Assembly: GCA_039819065.1 (NCBI GenBank)
Contig: JBCBSS010000078.1
Location: 1-36,533, forward strand
Direction: 5' to 3'
Length of the DNA: 36,533 bases
DNA from: JBCBSS01 sp039819065
GTDB lineage: Bacteria > Bacteroidota > Bacteroidia > Cytophagales > Cyclobacteriaceae
The position numbers and the translations under genes are program-made. Below are positions 23,970 to 31,946 of this stretch, piece after piece (the first letter of the stretch is position 1; every line of letters begins with the position of its first letter). The notes under the pieces were generated by a model. It was not told the origin of the DNA. It searched no databases and saw only the letters and a program-made list of their open reading frames with translations.

Positions 23970-24971
23970 ATGAATAATATCAACGCTTGCATAACGGCTG
24001 TCAGCGGCTGGGTACCTTCATATCGTCTTACCAATGCCGAGTTGGAGAAGGTAGTTGATACTACTGATGAATGGATTACAACTCGTACAGGTATTAAAGA
24101 GAGGAGGATATTGAAAGGCGAGGGGCAGGGTACGTCCGTAATGGCCGCGAAAGCAGTAGAAAACCTTCTGGACAAGCGGGGTATATCACCTGATGAAGTT
24201 GACGTTGTGATTTGTGCTACCGTTACACCCGATATGATGTTTCCGAGTACAGCCAATTTGATATGCGATAAGGTGGGTATTCGAAATGCTATGAGCTTTG
24301 ATAGCTTGGCTGCCTGTAGTGGGTTTCTTTATGCACTTGAGACAGGAAGCAATTTTATCAAGTCAGGTCAATACAAGAAAGTAGTAGTGGTAGGTGCTGA
24401 TAAAATGTCCTCTATCACAAATTATAATGATCGCACAACGTGCGTGCTGTTTGGAGATGGTGCGGGAGCAGTGCTTTTAGAACCAAACGAAAGCGGGGAG
24501 GGGATTCTGGATTCAATCCTAAGGTCTGATGCCCAATATGGAAAAGAATTTCTGTACCTGAAAGCGGGAGGGTCGGCTTATCCGGCTAGTGAGGAAACAC
24601 TAGCCAATTCGGAGCACTACTTTGTACAAGACGGGCCTAACGTCTTCAAATACGCTGTAACGAACATGGCCGATGTATCAGCTGAAATCATGGAAAAGAA
24701 CAGGCTAGAGGGCGATGATATCGCATACCTGGTTCCACATCAAGCTAATAAAAGAATTATAGAGGCCACCGCCAGAAGAATGGAAATTGAGATGGATAAG
24801 GTGACTTTGAATATTGATAAGTACGGAAATACAACTGCAGCGACCATTCCACTTTGCTTGTGGGAGTGGGAGAAAAACTTCAAAAAAGGTGATAATCTCA
24901 TTCTGGCCTCTTTCGGTGCCGGTTTTACTTGGGGTGCCATCTATCTGAAGTGGTGCTACGACGCTGCCTAG
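23970..24971 (+). CDS. fabH: 3-oxoacyl-ACP synthase III (FabH)
   Basis: The protein has 333 residues from ATG 23970. An in-frame ATG at 23919 adds 17 residues not found in the family, which starts near the INACITAVSGWVPSYRLTN strand. The catalytic triad of KAS III is complete: C116 in FDSLAACSGFL, His in LVPHQANKR and Asn in YGNTTAATIP. It condenses acetyl-CoA (or a branched starter) with malonyl-ACP to begin fatty-acid synthesis in the cytosol. It stands alone here rather than in a fab cluster with plsX, so it could be a second copy with a special starter unit. A terminator follows at 25005. Confidence 0.93.
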   Translation: MNNINACITAVSGWVPSYRLTNAELEKVVDTTDEWITTRTGIKERRILKGEGQGTSVMAAKAVENLLDKRGISPDEVDVVICATVTPDMMFPSTANLICDKVGIRNAMSFDSLAACSGFLYALETGSNFIKSGQYKKVVVVGADKMSSITNYNDRTTCVLFGDGAGAVLLEPNESGEGILDSILRSDAQYGKEFLYLKAGGSAYPASEETLANSEHYFVQDGPNVFKYAVTNMADVSAEIMEKNRLEGDDIAYLVPHQANKRIIEATARRMEIEMDKVTLNIDKYGNTTAATIPLCLWEWEKNFKKGDNLILASFGAGFTWGAIYLKWCYDAA

Positions 24972-25004
24972 AATTGATTTAAAGACGCTGCTTTATATGA
25001 GGAC

Positions 25005-25066
25005 GCCGAGCATTTGGACATGTTGAGATTTGATTCTCGCATGCTCCAGGTCTCGGCATATTTTTT
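25005..25066 (+). terminator. Terminator between fabH and the convergent MocR gene
   Basis: GCCGAG (25005-25010) pairs with CTCGGC (25052-25057), with further partial pairing inside (GGACATG with CATGCTCC). Seven T's follow at 25060-25066 on the plus strand. It lies between two convergent stops and may serve both strands, though the T-run favours fabH. Confidence 0.65.
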
Positions 25067-26534
25067 ATACACCTAGCTCATTTACAGCTTTGGCAAACCT
25101 TGCAACGACAGTTTCGAGTTCTTGTGCGTTAAGCGAAGCAAACCCGAGTCTGGAGCAATTCATATCTTTTACAAAACTCTTTTCAACATTTAAATAAAGA
25201 CCGTAGTGAGGTAACTTAGTTGCTACCCGTTCCAGGTTGATGCTGTTGTCAAAACGAGCCCATAATGCCATGCCACCATCAGGAATTTTGAAATCAACCT
25301 TGTCACCCAGATACAATTTGAGTAAATCACAAAACGCATCACGCCTTGCTTTATACACCCTGACCGCTTTTTTGAGGTGCCTCCGCATTTCCCCTTCGCT
25401 AATAAGTTCACCCACTGCCCGTTCCAGTATTGGGTCACCTTGACGGTCAACGATACGCCTGGCTTTGGCCATTTCAGTAATCATATTTGGTGGAGCCACC
25501 ACATAACCGACTCTGACGGTAGGGGCTAGAAGTTTACTAAATGATCCGGTGTAGATGACATGACCTTTTGTGTCAAGGCTGGCCAAAGGTAGAATGGGCC
25601 CACTGGTATAATGAAAATCATAGTCGTAATCATCTTCTACAATGGCGAACTTATATTCCTCGGCCAAAGACAATAGTTTGATCCTACGTTCTGCACTTAA
25701 TGTAACGGTGGTGGGGTAGTGGTGATGAGACGTGATGTAAATGGCCCTTATGGCTTGTTTCCGACATAGCTCTTCTATAGCATCAGTAGAAATGCCTTGT
25801 TCATCTACCGGAATACGTCGCATCGTTGCACCGGACTCGGAAATTACCCAATCGGCGGCTTCGTAATTTGTTTCCCCAACGACCACCACGTCGCCTGGGG
25901 TAATTAAAGTTTTGAAAATAAGATATATAGCCATTTGGCTACCCCTTGAAATGAATATATGATCCGGACTACAGATAACACCTCGCGTAGCGTTCAAATA
26001 GTTTGAAAGCACCTGACGTAAATAGGGATCGCCTGTAAGCCCACTGTAGGCAAGATATTGCCGACGCAATCTACCTGTCGCGATGGACCGATAATTTTTC
26101 ATCAGGATATCGATAGGGGCAAGTCTCACATCCGGTGAGCCATCGTTCACTTCGATCAGGCTACCTCTGTCTGGGGTTTCTGCACTGATATTATCATTGA
26201 TATTGACAGAAAATCCAGTCTGATGGACTGGCATGGCTTTGACTGTTTTTTGGGATAAGCTTTTATACCGTTCTAATGGTAAATCACTAGATACAAACGT
26301 TCCTTTGGATGGGATGATATTGATCCATCCCTGGGCCAACAGCTCATCATAAGCATCAGCAACAGTTTTTCTATTGAGCTGCAGCTGCTCAGCTAAAGCT
26401 CGAGTGCCGGGCAATTTGTGACCCGCGTTAAGCCTTCCCTGAGTTATTTCTTTGATGAACGAATTAACGATTTGCAAATAGATTGGCTTGGTGCTATCAC
26501 GATTTACGCTGATTACAGATTGCCAAGGAAACAT
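25065..26534 (-). CDS. MocR-type GntR/aminotransferase transcription regulator (PdxR-like)
   Basis: The protein has 489 residues. An N-terminal GntR winged helix (about 10-78: KPIYLQIVNSFIKEITQGRL, LPGTRALAEQLQLNRKTVADAYDEL) is fused to a fold-type I aminotransferase domain (about 120-485). The PLP lysine is K334 in YTGSFSKLLAPTVRVGYV, with an Asp-containing strand AIVEDDYDYDF. MocR proteins use PLP or an amino donor as effector and usually activate an adjacent vitamin B6 or amine gene while repressing themselves. The divergent neighbour is a PNPOx-like flavoprotein, and candidate direct repeats lie between them, so it probably controls that gene. Confidence 0.92.
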   Translation of the reverse strand: MFPWQSVISVNRDSTKPIYLQIVNSFIKEITQGRLNAGHKLPGTRALAEQLQLNRKTVADAYDELLAQGWINIIPSKGTFVSSDLPLERYKSLSQKTVKAMPVHQTGFSVNINDNISAETPDRGSLIEVNDGSPDVRLAPIDILMKNYRSIATGRLRRQYLAYSGLTGDPYLRQVLSNYLNATRGVICSPDHIFISRGSQMAIYLIFKTLITPGDVVVVGETNYEAADWVISESGATMRRIPVDEQGISTDAIEELCRKQAIRAIYITSHHHYPTTVTLSAERRIKLLSLAEEYKFAIVEDDYDYDFHYTSGPILPLASLDTKGHVIYTGSFSKLLAPTVRVGYVVAPPNMITEMAKARRIVDRQGDPILERAVGELISEGEMRRHLKKAVRVYKARRDAFCDLLKLYLGDKVDFKIPDGGMALWARFDNSINLERVATKLPHYGLYLNVEKSFVKDMNCSRLGFASLNAQELETVVARFAKAVNELGV

Positions 26535-26538
26535 AACC

Positions 26539-26571
26539 GGACCAGTTAGAAATTTAAAATTGGACTATTTA
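26539..26571. promoter_or_regulatory. Candidate MocR direct-repeat operator
   Basis: CGGACCAGTTA (around 26538) and TGGACTATTTA (around 26561) are direct repeats with GGAC 23 nt apart. They resemble the CTGGACYTAA-type direct repeats bound by TauR-class MocR regulators. They lie just upstream of the MocR start (26534), as expected for autoregulation. Confidence 0.45.
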
Positions 26572-26573
26572 AG

Positions 26574-26591
26574 TATACCGGTAAAGGTATA
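26574..26591. promoter_or_regulatory. Inverted repeat in the MocR/flavoprotein divergent promoter
   Basis: TATACC and GGTATA are separated by ggtaaa. The right arm abuts the TAATTTTG -7 box at 26590, so a protein bound here would affect flavoprotein transcription directly. Confidence 0.4.
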
Positions 26592-26597
26592 ATTTTG
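26590..26597 (+). promoter_or_regulatory. Candidate -7 box of the PNPOx-like gene
   Basis: TAATTTTG is an exact TAnnTTTG match, 110 nt upstream of the ATG at 26707. The nearest TTG upstream (26560) is 27 nt away, wider than usual, which would fit an activator-dependent promoter. Confidence 0.4.
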
Positions 26598-26706
26598 AAT
26601 CATAATAAAACAGTAAGGGAGGCTGCTATTGACTCAAGAGCGAGCCTCTTACTTCGATAAAGGCAAACCCTTGGAATAAACTGAATGATGAAATTAATAG
26701 AGAACA

Positions 26707-27354
26707 ATGAATAATACATTTGAAAAGACGGCCAGGAATACCGTAAAAAGGGCTCCAAAAAGAGGGCATTACGATGAAGAAACATTGTATAATATTCTTG
26801 ATGCAGGTTTTATGGCGCACGTTGGTTTTGTCACTAATGGACAACCATTTGTCATTCCTATGGCCTATGGAAGAGAGGAGAACAAGATTTACATTCATGG
26901 TGCAGCGACGAGCAGGTTGATCAACAATTTGGAAGCTGGTGTGCCGGTATGTTTGACAGTAACCCATCTGGACGGCTTAGTACTTGCCCGTTCTGCCTAT
27001 CACCATTCTATGAACTATAGATCGGCAGTGGTATTTGGAACCGGAAGGGTAGTGGAGGAAGAGAAGAAGGAGCACGTGCTTTATGTCATTTCTGAGCAGA
27101 TCCTTAAAGGAAGGTGGGACGAATCCAGGGCCCCTAACCAAAAAGAGCTAAAAGGAACAACAATCATCGAAGTGGAGATAGACGAGGCTTCATCTAAGAT
27201 CCGGACTGGTGCGCCTGTAGATGAGAAAGCCGATTATGATTTAGATTTCTGGGCTGGTGTGGTGCCTATTAATCAGGTTTATGGAGAGCCGGAGGCAGAT
27301 CCACTACTTAAAGAGAATATTCCGTTGGCCGAGAGTGTAAAAGGATTGAAATAG
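26707..27354 (+). CDS. Pyridoxamine 5'-phosphate oxidase-like FMN-binding protein
   Basis: The protein has 215 residues. The split-barrel flavin reductase/PNPOx fold is visible: RAPKRGHYDEETLYNILDAG, then MAHVGFVTNGQPFVIPMAYG, IYIHGAATSRLINNLEAG, VCLTVTHLDG and the AVVFGTGRVVEEE strand. The split-barrel order fits the nitroimidazole-resistance (NimA)-like branch, in which a His in the ARSAYHHSMNYRSA strand helps bind a covalent or tight cofactor. It would be a small FMN-dependent or cofactor-binding reductase, not necessarily the true PdxH. Divergent MocR regulator next door. A hairpin terminator follows at 27400. Confidence 0.87.
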   Translation: MNNTFEKTARNTVKRAPKRGHYDEETLYNILDAGFMAHVGFVTNGQPFVIPMAYGREENKIYIHGAATSRLINNLEAGVPVCLTVTHLDGLVLARSAYHHSMNYRSAVVFGTGRVVEEEKKEHVLYVISEQILKGRWDESRAPNQKELKGTTIIEVEIDEASSKIRTGAPVDEKADYDLDFWAGVVPINQVYGEPEADPLLKENIPLAESVKGLK

Positions 27355-27399
27355 TACCGAATATGGATAGACCGGAATCAAAAAATGATCTTGAGAGGT

Positions 27400-27433
27400 G
27401 TCATTCCGCCCCGAAAATTCGGGACGGAATGAC
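27400..27433. terminator. Bidirectional hairpin between convergent genes (REP-like)
   Basis: GTCATTCCG-C-CCCGA pairs with TCGGG-A-CGGAATGAC around AAAT: 14 pairs with one mismatch. It sits between the convergent flavoprotein and LIC11966-like genes. The GTCATTCCG/CGGAATGAC arms look like a repeated intergenic element seen in related genomes, so it may be both terminator and dispersed repeat. Confidence 0.6.
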
Positions 27434-27458
27434 TTATTACAATAGCCTTAATGCATCA

Positions 27459-28520
27459 CTATTTATACTTGGGAACGTTATTATCCATGAACTTGTCAGC
27501 TGCTTTGTTCCATGCTGCCAATAATTTGCTTCTATTTTTATTCAGCTCTTCGTTATTGGCATTGTAGTCTTCTACAGCCTTATTGAAATCTTGAACAGCT
27601 TTATTGTATTTATCTACATCAGCTTGTGTGCGCTTCGATTGCTTGATCTTTTCGAAATTAGACTTAACTGTCTCGAAGTTCTCCTTGGTCAACATATAGT
27701 TGGTGATCTTGGTAGCTCCCTGTTCAGCTTCTGATTTATAGAATTTCAGCATATTCTGAGCAGCAAGTCTTAATGAATGGTCATCATTGATCACTTTGAC
27801 CTGATTCACCTTACTAACACCTTCACCAGCATTTTTAAGCATTGTGTTTTTGCTCTGCTCTAGCGCATTCAAATCCTTTGCTTTGACCGCATCAAGTAAG
27901 TAGGACTCGTCCTTATAGCTCTTGAAGAAGATAAGATAAACCTGATTGTAGTACTTGATTACTTTGTTCGCTTCTTCAATTTTAGCCGAGAGCTTGGTTT
28001 CGTTTTGCACTAATCGGATGTTGTGCTGATCAGCAAATTCTTCTTTGTGCTTATCAAGCGTAATGCTTGCTTCATTTAACTTTTCACTAGCTCTTTCTTG
28101 AGCTAATAAGTAAGCCTCCATATTATCATAAGACTGCTCTGCTATCTCTTCCATGTCTACGATCTTGGCGTAATCCTCATTCAGAACAGAATAGCTTATT
28201 TTTAGGTATTCCACCACAGCATCACGGTAAGACTTATCGCCTTCATAGCCAGGCATTTTACTTATCTTGTTTCGTGCACTCAAAGACGTTTTTAACAGTT
28301 CTTGCCTTTTTCTGTCTATTTTCTTGGCTCTTTTACTGTGTGCCGCAGCACTGGTATAACTCATCATATCTTGTGATATTGCCAAGTGTTGCTCGCTGAT
28401 GAATTGCATGTAATCTACCGGGCTTTCAAATTGTTGAGCCTTTGAAAAGGTGGTTAGGCACAGCGAAAACAAAACCACAGCGAATGTGGCTTTTAATCCA
28501 TTTTTTCTGTTGTTGTACAT
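27459..28520 (-). CDS. Secreted helical protein, LIC11966-like
   Basis: The protein has 353 residues with a signal peptide (ATFAVVLFSLCLTTFSKAQ, ending near residue 29). The rest is almost entirely helical and charged: ESPVDYMQFISEQHLAISQD, a coiled-coil middle (TLDKHKEEFADQHNIRLVQNE) and a Lys/Asn-rich end (DFNKAVEDYNANNEELNKNR). The opening resembles proteins named LIC11966 family surface protein, a name I give from memory and with modest certainty. It starts 20 nt after the Prc-type protease gene, so the two share a transcript and it could be a protease partner or substrate. Confidence 0.72.
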   Translation of the reverse strand: MYNNRKNGLKATFAVVLFSLCLTTFSKAQQFESPVDYMQFISEQHLAISQDMMSYTSAAAHSKRAKKIDRKRQELLKTSLSARNKISKMPGYEGDKSYRDAVVEYLKISYSVLNEDYAKIVDMEEIAEQSYDNMEAYLLAQERASEKLNEASITLDKHKEEFADQHNIRLVQNETKLSAKIEEANKVIKYYNQVYLIFFKSYKDESYLLDAVKAKDLNALEQSKNTMLKNAGEGVSKVNQVKVINDDHSLRLAAQNMLKFYKSEAEQGATKITNYMLTKENFETVKSNFEKIKQSKRTQADVDKYNKAVQDFNKAVEDYNANNEELNKNRSKLLAAWNKAADKFMDNNVPKYK

Positions 28521-28540
28521 TCTCGTTTGATTAGAAATAT

Positions 28541-30625
28541 TTATTTGAATCGAATTAAATCTACAATAATGCGGTAGGCTTCCTCTACGTAAATGTCGCT
28601 TTGTACATTTTGAACCAAAGGGTTTTCTGGGTTTTCTTTAAAAGAAGTTGAGCCGATTCTTTCCCCGTCGAAATAGCTTTGTTTTACTGTGTAAAAAGAA
28701 GAGCTTTCTCCTTCCGTTGAGTCGAACTTGTCATAAATGTTTTTGGCTTTTCTTGCCTTATCTCTGAAATGAGCAAGCTTCAGTTTGCCATGTTGTTGTT
28801 TTTGAAGTACTTCTGGCAGCTCCCGGCTCAGGGAACTAATGGTATTAAACGTTTCATGATCCACCAATCGGTTTGCGCTCCTTTCTTCCAATTTTGCAAT
28901 TGGTAATGAGTCTAATGGGGTGTAGTATACTTTCTTATATACTTCGTCATTTTCCAATGCACTTGTATAAGAGGCTTCACGAATGGTAGAATACTGAAAT
29001 AAATCAGGCAGCTTGACATCAGGGGTAACACCCACCAGTTGATGGCTCTTACCTGTGAGCCTATATAACTTACCGGTAGTAGTTTTTAGAAAGCCATGTT
29101 CTAGCACACTAGCCAAGTCCACCTCATCAAGATGTCTGCCATCTGCGGTGAGAATCACCTGGCCGGAGCCTTTTCCATAGGTCTGGGAACCCACAATGAC
29201 AGCACGATTATAATCTTGAAGTGCAGCTGCCACGAACTCAGAGGCTGAGGCGCTAAAGCTATTCACCAACACCACCATTGGGCCATCATAAATGGTACCC
29301 CTGTTTCTATCTTTTAATGATTTTGGTGCTTCATTTCTCTGCTTACCGATTGCCAGAGGGCCTTGTTCGATAAAAATACCGGCCAAATCCATCGCTTCTA
29401 TTACGGATCCTCCACCATTAAACCTTAAATCAAGAATTAACCCATCTATCTTTTCCCTATTCAGCTTGATTAATTCCCTGGCGACATCGTTGGCACAACC
29501 AGCGGCCTGATCCGAGTCCCAATCCGTGTAGAAACTCGGGAGTGATATATAACCTACTTTTCTTGCGCCCTGCAACAAGTAACTCTCGATAGTATTCTCT
29601 TCGACATCCAGGTTTTCTTTTAATAAAGTAACCGTTTTCACCTGTCCACCCTGATTACGTACAGTCAACCTTATCCTATCTCCTTTAGAAGCTAATATTC
29701 TATCAACCTCATCTATGCCAGAACAAGTGAGGTCATAAACGTCACCTTGGTCTGTGATTATTTTAAGTAGAACATCACCCTTGTGCAGTTCATTGGATTT
29801 CCAGGCTGGGCCGCCCGGAGTAAGGTCTATGATCTGGATATTGCCATCATCTTTTTCGAAAAGTTCGAGGCCAAGTGATTTGGATTCCTCAGAGGTAGCC
29901 TCCAAATAGCGCGCTAGATCTTCAAAAGAAAAGTAGTTGGTATGTGGGTCGTAAATGCCTGCCATGGCATTGAGAAATATAGAGGCGATGTGGTCCTCGT
30001 AGTTGGATTGGTTGCTAGCCAGTTTTTCAAGTTTACATTTTGCTTTTTCTACTACCAGTGTTCTGGCCTCTTCCTCCCGGTCCAATAAAGCAGTTTTGCT
30101 ACTTTCATGGGTCACTCCGTCCAAGAGGAATAATTTATCCAAGGCTTGATACGTCAACCACTTCTTCCACCTGATCTTTAGTGCTTCATCGTTTGCTACA
30201 TACTCGTTGGTTGTGAGTTCCAGTTTGATCGAATCAGGGTCAGAGAGACTGAAGGGTTGAGAGGAGACATCATCCAAAAGAGATAAGCATACATTTAACC
30301 TCTCGCTGTATAATTCTTCTATTGTCTTGAAAAAATTACAAGATTTGGCTTTAATCTGGTCGTCTAGTTGCTTGCGAAAAGCTGATAATTCGATCAGCTC
30401 TTGTTGCGTGAAGTATAGTCCATTGGGGTCTAACTCCTGCATGAAGTTTTCAAACAAAAGTGCTGAAAACTCATCATTGATAATGGGAGGGGAGTAGTGA
30501 CGCTCTCCTAGTGTTTTTTCGAATAGATAAGCTTGCTCACATACTGTCTGGGAGGTCTGGGCCAGTAATATGTTAGTATCTAAAAAAGATAAGCAAGCCA
30601 AAATAAATGCTAAGCCAAAGCGCAT
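28541..30625 (-). CDS. prc: Tail-specific carboxy-terminal protease (Prc type, S41)
   Basis: The protein has 694 residues (E. coli Prc has about 680). Signal peptide (1-22), N-terminal helical domain (about 25-230: YSPPIINDEFSALLFENFMQ), PDZ domain (about 240-325: SLGLELFEKDDGNIQIIDLT), then the S41 peptidase core with LDLRFNGGGSV. The catalytic Ser is S460 in NSFSASASEFVAA and the Lys is K485 in QTYGKGSGQVIL, 25 residues apart as in E. coli Prc. A helical C-terminal domain of DUF3340 type ends it. It works in the periplasm, degrading proteins from their C-termini. Operon with the 353-residue secreted protein downstream. Confidence 0.93.
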   Translation of the reverse strand: MRFGLAFILACLSFLDTNILLAQTSQTVCEQAYLFEKTLGERHYSPPIINDEFSALLFENFMQELDPNGLYFTQQELIELSAFRKQLDDQIKAKSCNFFKTIEELYSERLNVCLSLLDDVSSQPFSLSDPDSIKLELTTNEYVANDEALKIRWKKWLTYQALDKLFLLDGVTHESSKTALLDREEEARTLVVEKAKCKLEKLASNQSNYEDHIASIFLNAMAGIYDPHTNYFSFEDLARYLEATSEESKSLGLELFEKDDGNIQIIDLTPGGPAWKSNELHKGDVLLKIITDQGDVYDLTCSGIDEVDRILASKGDRIRLTVRNQGGQVKTVTLLKENLDVEENTIESYLLQGARKVGYISLPSFYTDWDSDQAAGCANDVARELIKLNREKIDGLILDLRFNGGGSVIEAMDLAGIFIEQGPLAIGKQRNEAPKSLKDRNRGTIYDGPMVVLVNSFSASASEFVAAALQDYNRAVIVGSQTYGKGSGQVILTADGRHLDEVDLASVLEHGFLKTTTGKLYRLTGKSHQLVGVTPDVKLPDLFQYSTIREASYTSALENDEVYKKVYYTPLDSLPIAKLEERSANRLVDHETFNTISSLSRELPEVLQKQQHGKLKLAHFRDKARKAKNIYDKFDSTEGESSSFYTVKQSYFDGERIGSTSFKENPENPLVQNVQSDIYVEEAYRIIVDLIRFK

Positions 30626-30726
30626 ATTATTACAGCCTAATTTGAATGAAACCTATTAACGACTATTGATTCGGTTTTCTGACCGCCAAGTTAAATACTT
30701 CAGGCTATCCTTCCGAGTTGATAGTA

Positions 30727-30734
30727 CAAAAATA
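30727..30734 (-). promoter_or_regulatory. Possible -7 box for the prc operon
   Basis: On the minus strand TATTTTTG is an exact TAnnTTTG match, about 100 nt upstream of the prc start. No CAA (minus-strand TTG) appears at -33 spacing, so the call is weak. Confidence 0.28.
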
Positions 30735-30906
30735 AGAACGACAGACATTCGCGCGACACTGTTTTTTGAGTTAAACCAAGCAATAAGTTACATACAATTG
30801 CTTTTAAGAATTTATGTTCCACTAGCTTCAAATTTTGCCGTCTATTACTGATATTCATTCTTTCTGTTTTCTAGCACGTGATGCTAAGAAAAAAGCATTT
30901 ACCACT

Positions 30907-31767
30907 ATGAAAACCAGAATTAGCCTTTTAACACTCACATTGCTTTGTTCTGTCTGTTGCATTCAACCACTTTTGGCACAGTCGGGGCCAAAGTATGCCT
31001 CGAAAGAAACGAAAGAGATAATCGAGAAAATGATAGTAGCGCACGGTGGGTATGAAAAGTGGGCCAAGGCACCTAGCGTGCGTTACGAACACGAGTTTGA
31101 GAATACTTTTGCGCCACAACAACCTCATTGGATTTCGTATGAAACCATCGAACCGAGGAGTAGGTATGTGTATTCGGAATGGCCCTGGCCAGAGAAACCA
31201 ACCGCCAGCATGGCTTTTGACGGAGAAAAGACCTGGACGAAAGATTGGAGTTTGCCCAACGGTGCCAAATTCATGCAACATATCTCATTCTACTTTCTAT
31301 TCTTGCCTTGGTTGACCCAAGACGATGGAGTTGTTCTTGGTGAGCCTGGAAAAGGTAAGTTGCCTCATGATGACAAAGAGTACATAACGGTGAGGATGTC
31401 ATTCAAGCCGGGAACTGGAGATACCCCAGATGATTATTATATCCTGTACATTGATCCGGAAACTTATGTGCTTAAGGGAAATCAATACATTGTGACATGG
31501 GGGCCGTTGATGGATGCTTTCAAAATGCCTGCTGATGTCAAATTCATAGGCCCATTCTACAAGGTATATGATGAGTATACAAAAGTAGAGGGGCTTACTG
31601 TACCCACGAGGTATGGCACCTATCTGGCCAATGACGGTAGAAAGTATGGCGACCATTGGGCAAGGGACTTTTCATTTAGTGAGCCCTTTGACATGGATAA
31701 ATTGAAGATGCCTGAAAATGCAGTGATTGATAATAGTACGGCCGCAAGAAAGAAACCGAATAATTAA
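30907..31767 (+). CDS. Secreted protein of unknown function, beta-rich
   Basis: The protein has 286 residues from ATG 30907, which gives a good signal peptide (MKTRISLLTLTLLCSVCC..PLLAQ). An upstream in-frame ATG at 30835 would bury it. The mature part begins with a helix (ETKEIIEKMIVAHGGYEKWAK) followed by strands with aromatic and charged residues (VRYEHEFENTF, SRYVYSEWPWPEKPTASMAF, EYITVRMSFKPG, YYILYIDPETYVLKG). The helix-then-strands pattern and the DGEKTW turn recall LolA/LolB-like or DUF-type periplasmic lipid-binding folds in Bacteroidota. This is a resemblance, not an assignment. Divergent from prc. Followed by two inverted repeats and the convergent tyrS. Confidence 0.72.
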   Translation: MKTRISLLTLTLLCSVCCIQPLLAQSGPKYASKETKEIIEKMIVAHGGYEKWAKAPSVRYEHEFENTFAPQQPHWISYETIEPRSRYVYSEWPWPEKPTASMAFDGEKTWTKDWSLPNGAKFMQHISFYFLFLPWLTQDDGVVLGEPGKGKLPHDDKEYITVRMSFKPGTGDTPDDYYILYIDPETYVLKGNQYIVTWGPLMDAFKMPADVKFIGPFYKVYDEYTKVEGLTVPTRYGTYLANDGRKYGDHWARDFSFSEPFDMDKLKMPENAVIDNSTAARKKPNN

Positions 31768-31826
31768 CCTTAAAATATAGCTCGAAGACTTACCGTTAAC
31801 TAAGCAACTATTTTACGGCTGTCATA

Positions 31827-31899
31827 TCGCACGTAGTGAGAGACCTTACTTGATTGAGGTACTGGTTATCAAAGGAATGGCGTTTCTCACTACGTACGA
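31827..31899. repeat. Inverted repeat (possible dispersed intergenic element)
   Basis: TCGCACGTAGTGAGAG (31827-31842) and TTCTCACTACGTACGA (31884-31899) are inverted copies with two mismatches and a 41-nt loop. It lies between convergent genes and next to a separate terminator, so its style is that of a REP-like element or a second, weaker terminator. Confidence 0.45.
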
Positions 31900-31909
31900 A
31901 ATGATATAA

Positions 31910-31940
31910 AGGAGGGCTCTTCTAAAGCCCTCCTCGTTTT
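31910..31940. terminator. Bidirectional terminator between the unknown secreted protein and tyrS
   Basis: AGGAGGGCT (31910-31918) pairs perfectly with AGCCCTCCT (31926-31934) around a 7-nt loop. T-rich flanks follow on the plus strand (CGTTTT), and on the minus strand it lies 7 nt after the tyrS stop. The stem is GC-rich and convincing. Confidence 0.75.
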
Positions 31941-31946
31941 GTATTC

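Noticed and set aside
23903..24256. 117-residue minus-strand open frame over the fabH start
   Set aside because: It overlaps the well-conserved N-terminal part of FabH and shows no signal peptide or motif.
30780..30860. Start of the 286-residue secreted protein at 30835
   Set aside because: The extra 24 residues precede and would mask an otherwise clean signal peptide starting at 30907.
30928..31281. 117-residue minus-strand open frame
   Set aside because: Antisense to the secreted protein that starts at 30907 and has a clear signal peptide; the shadow has scattered Pro/Arg and no structure.
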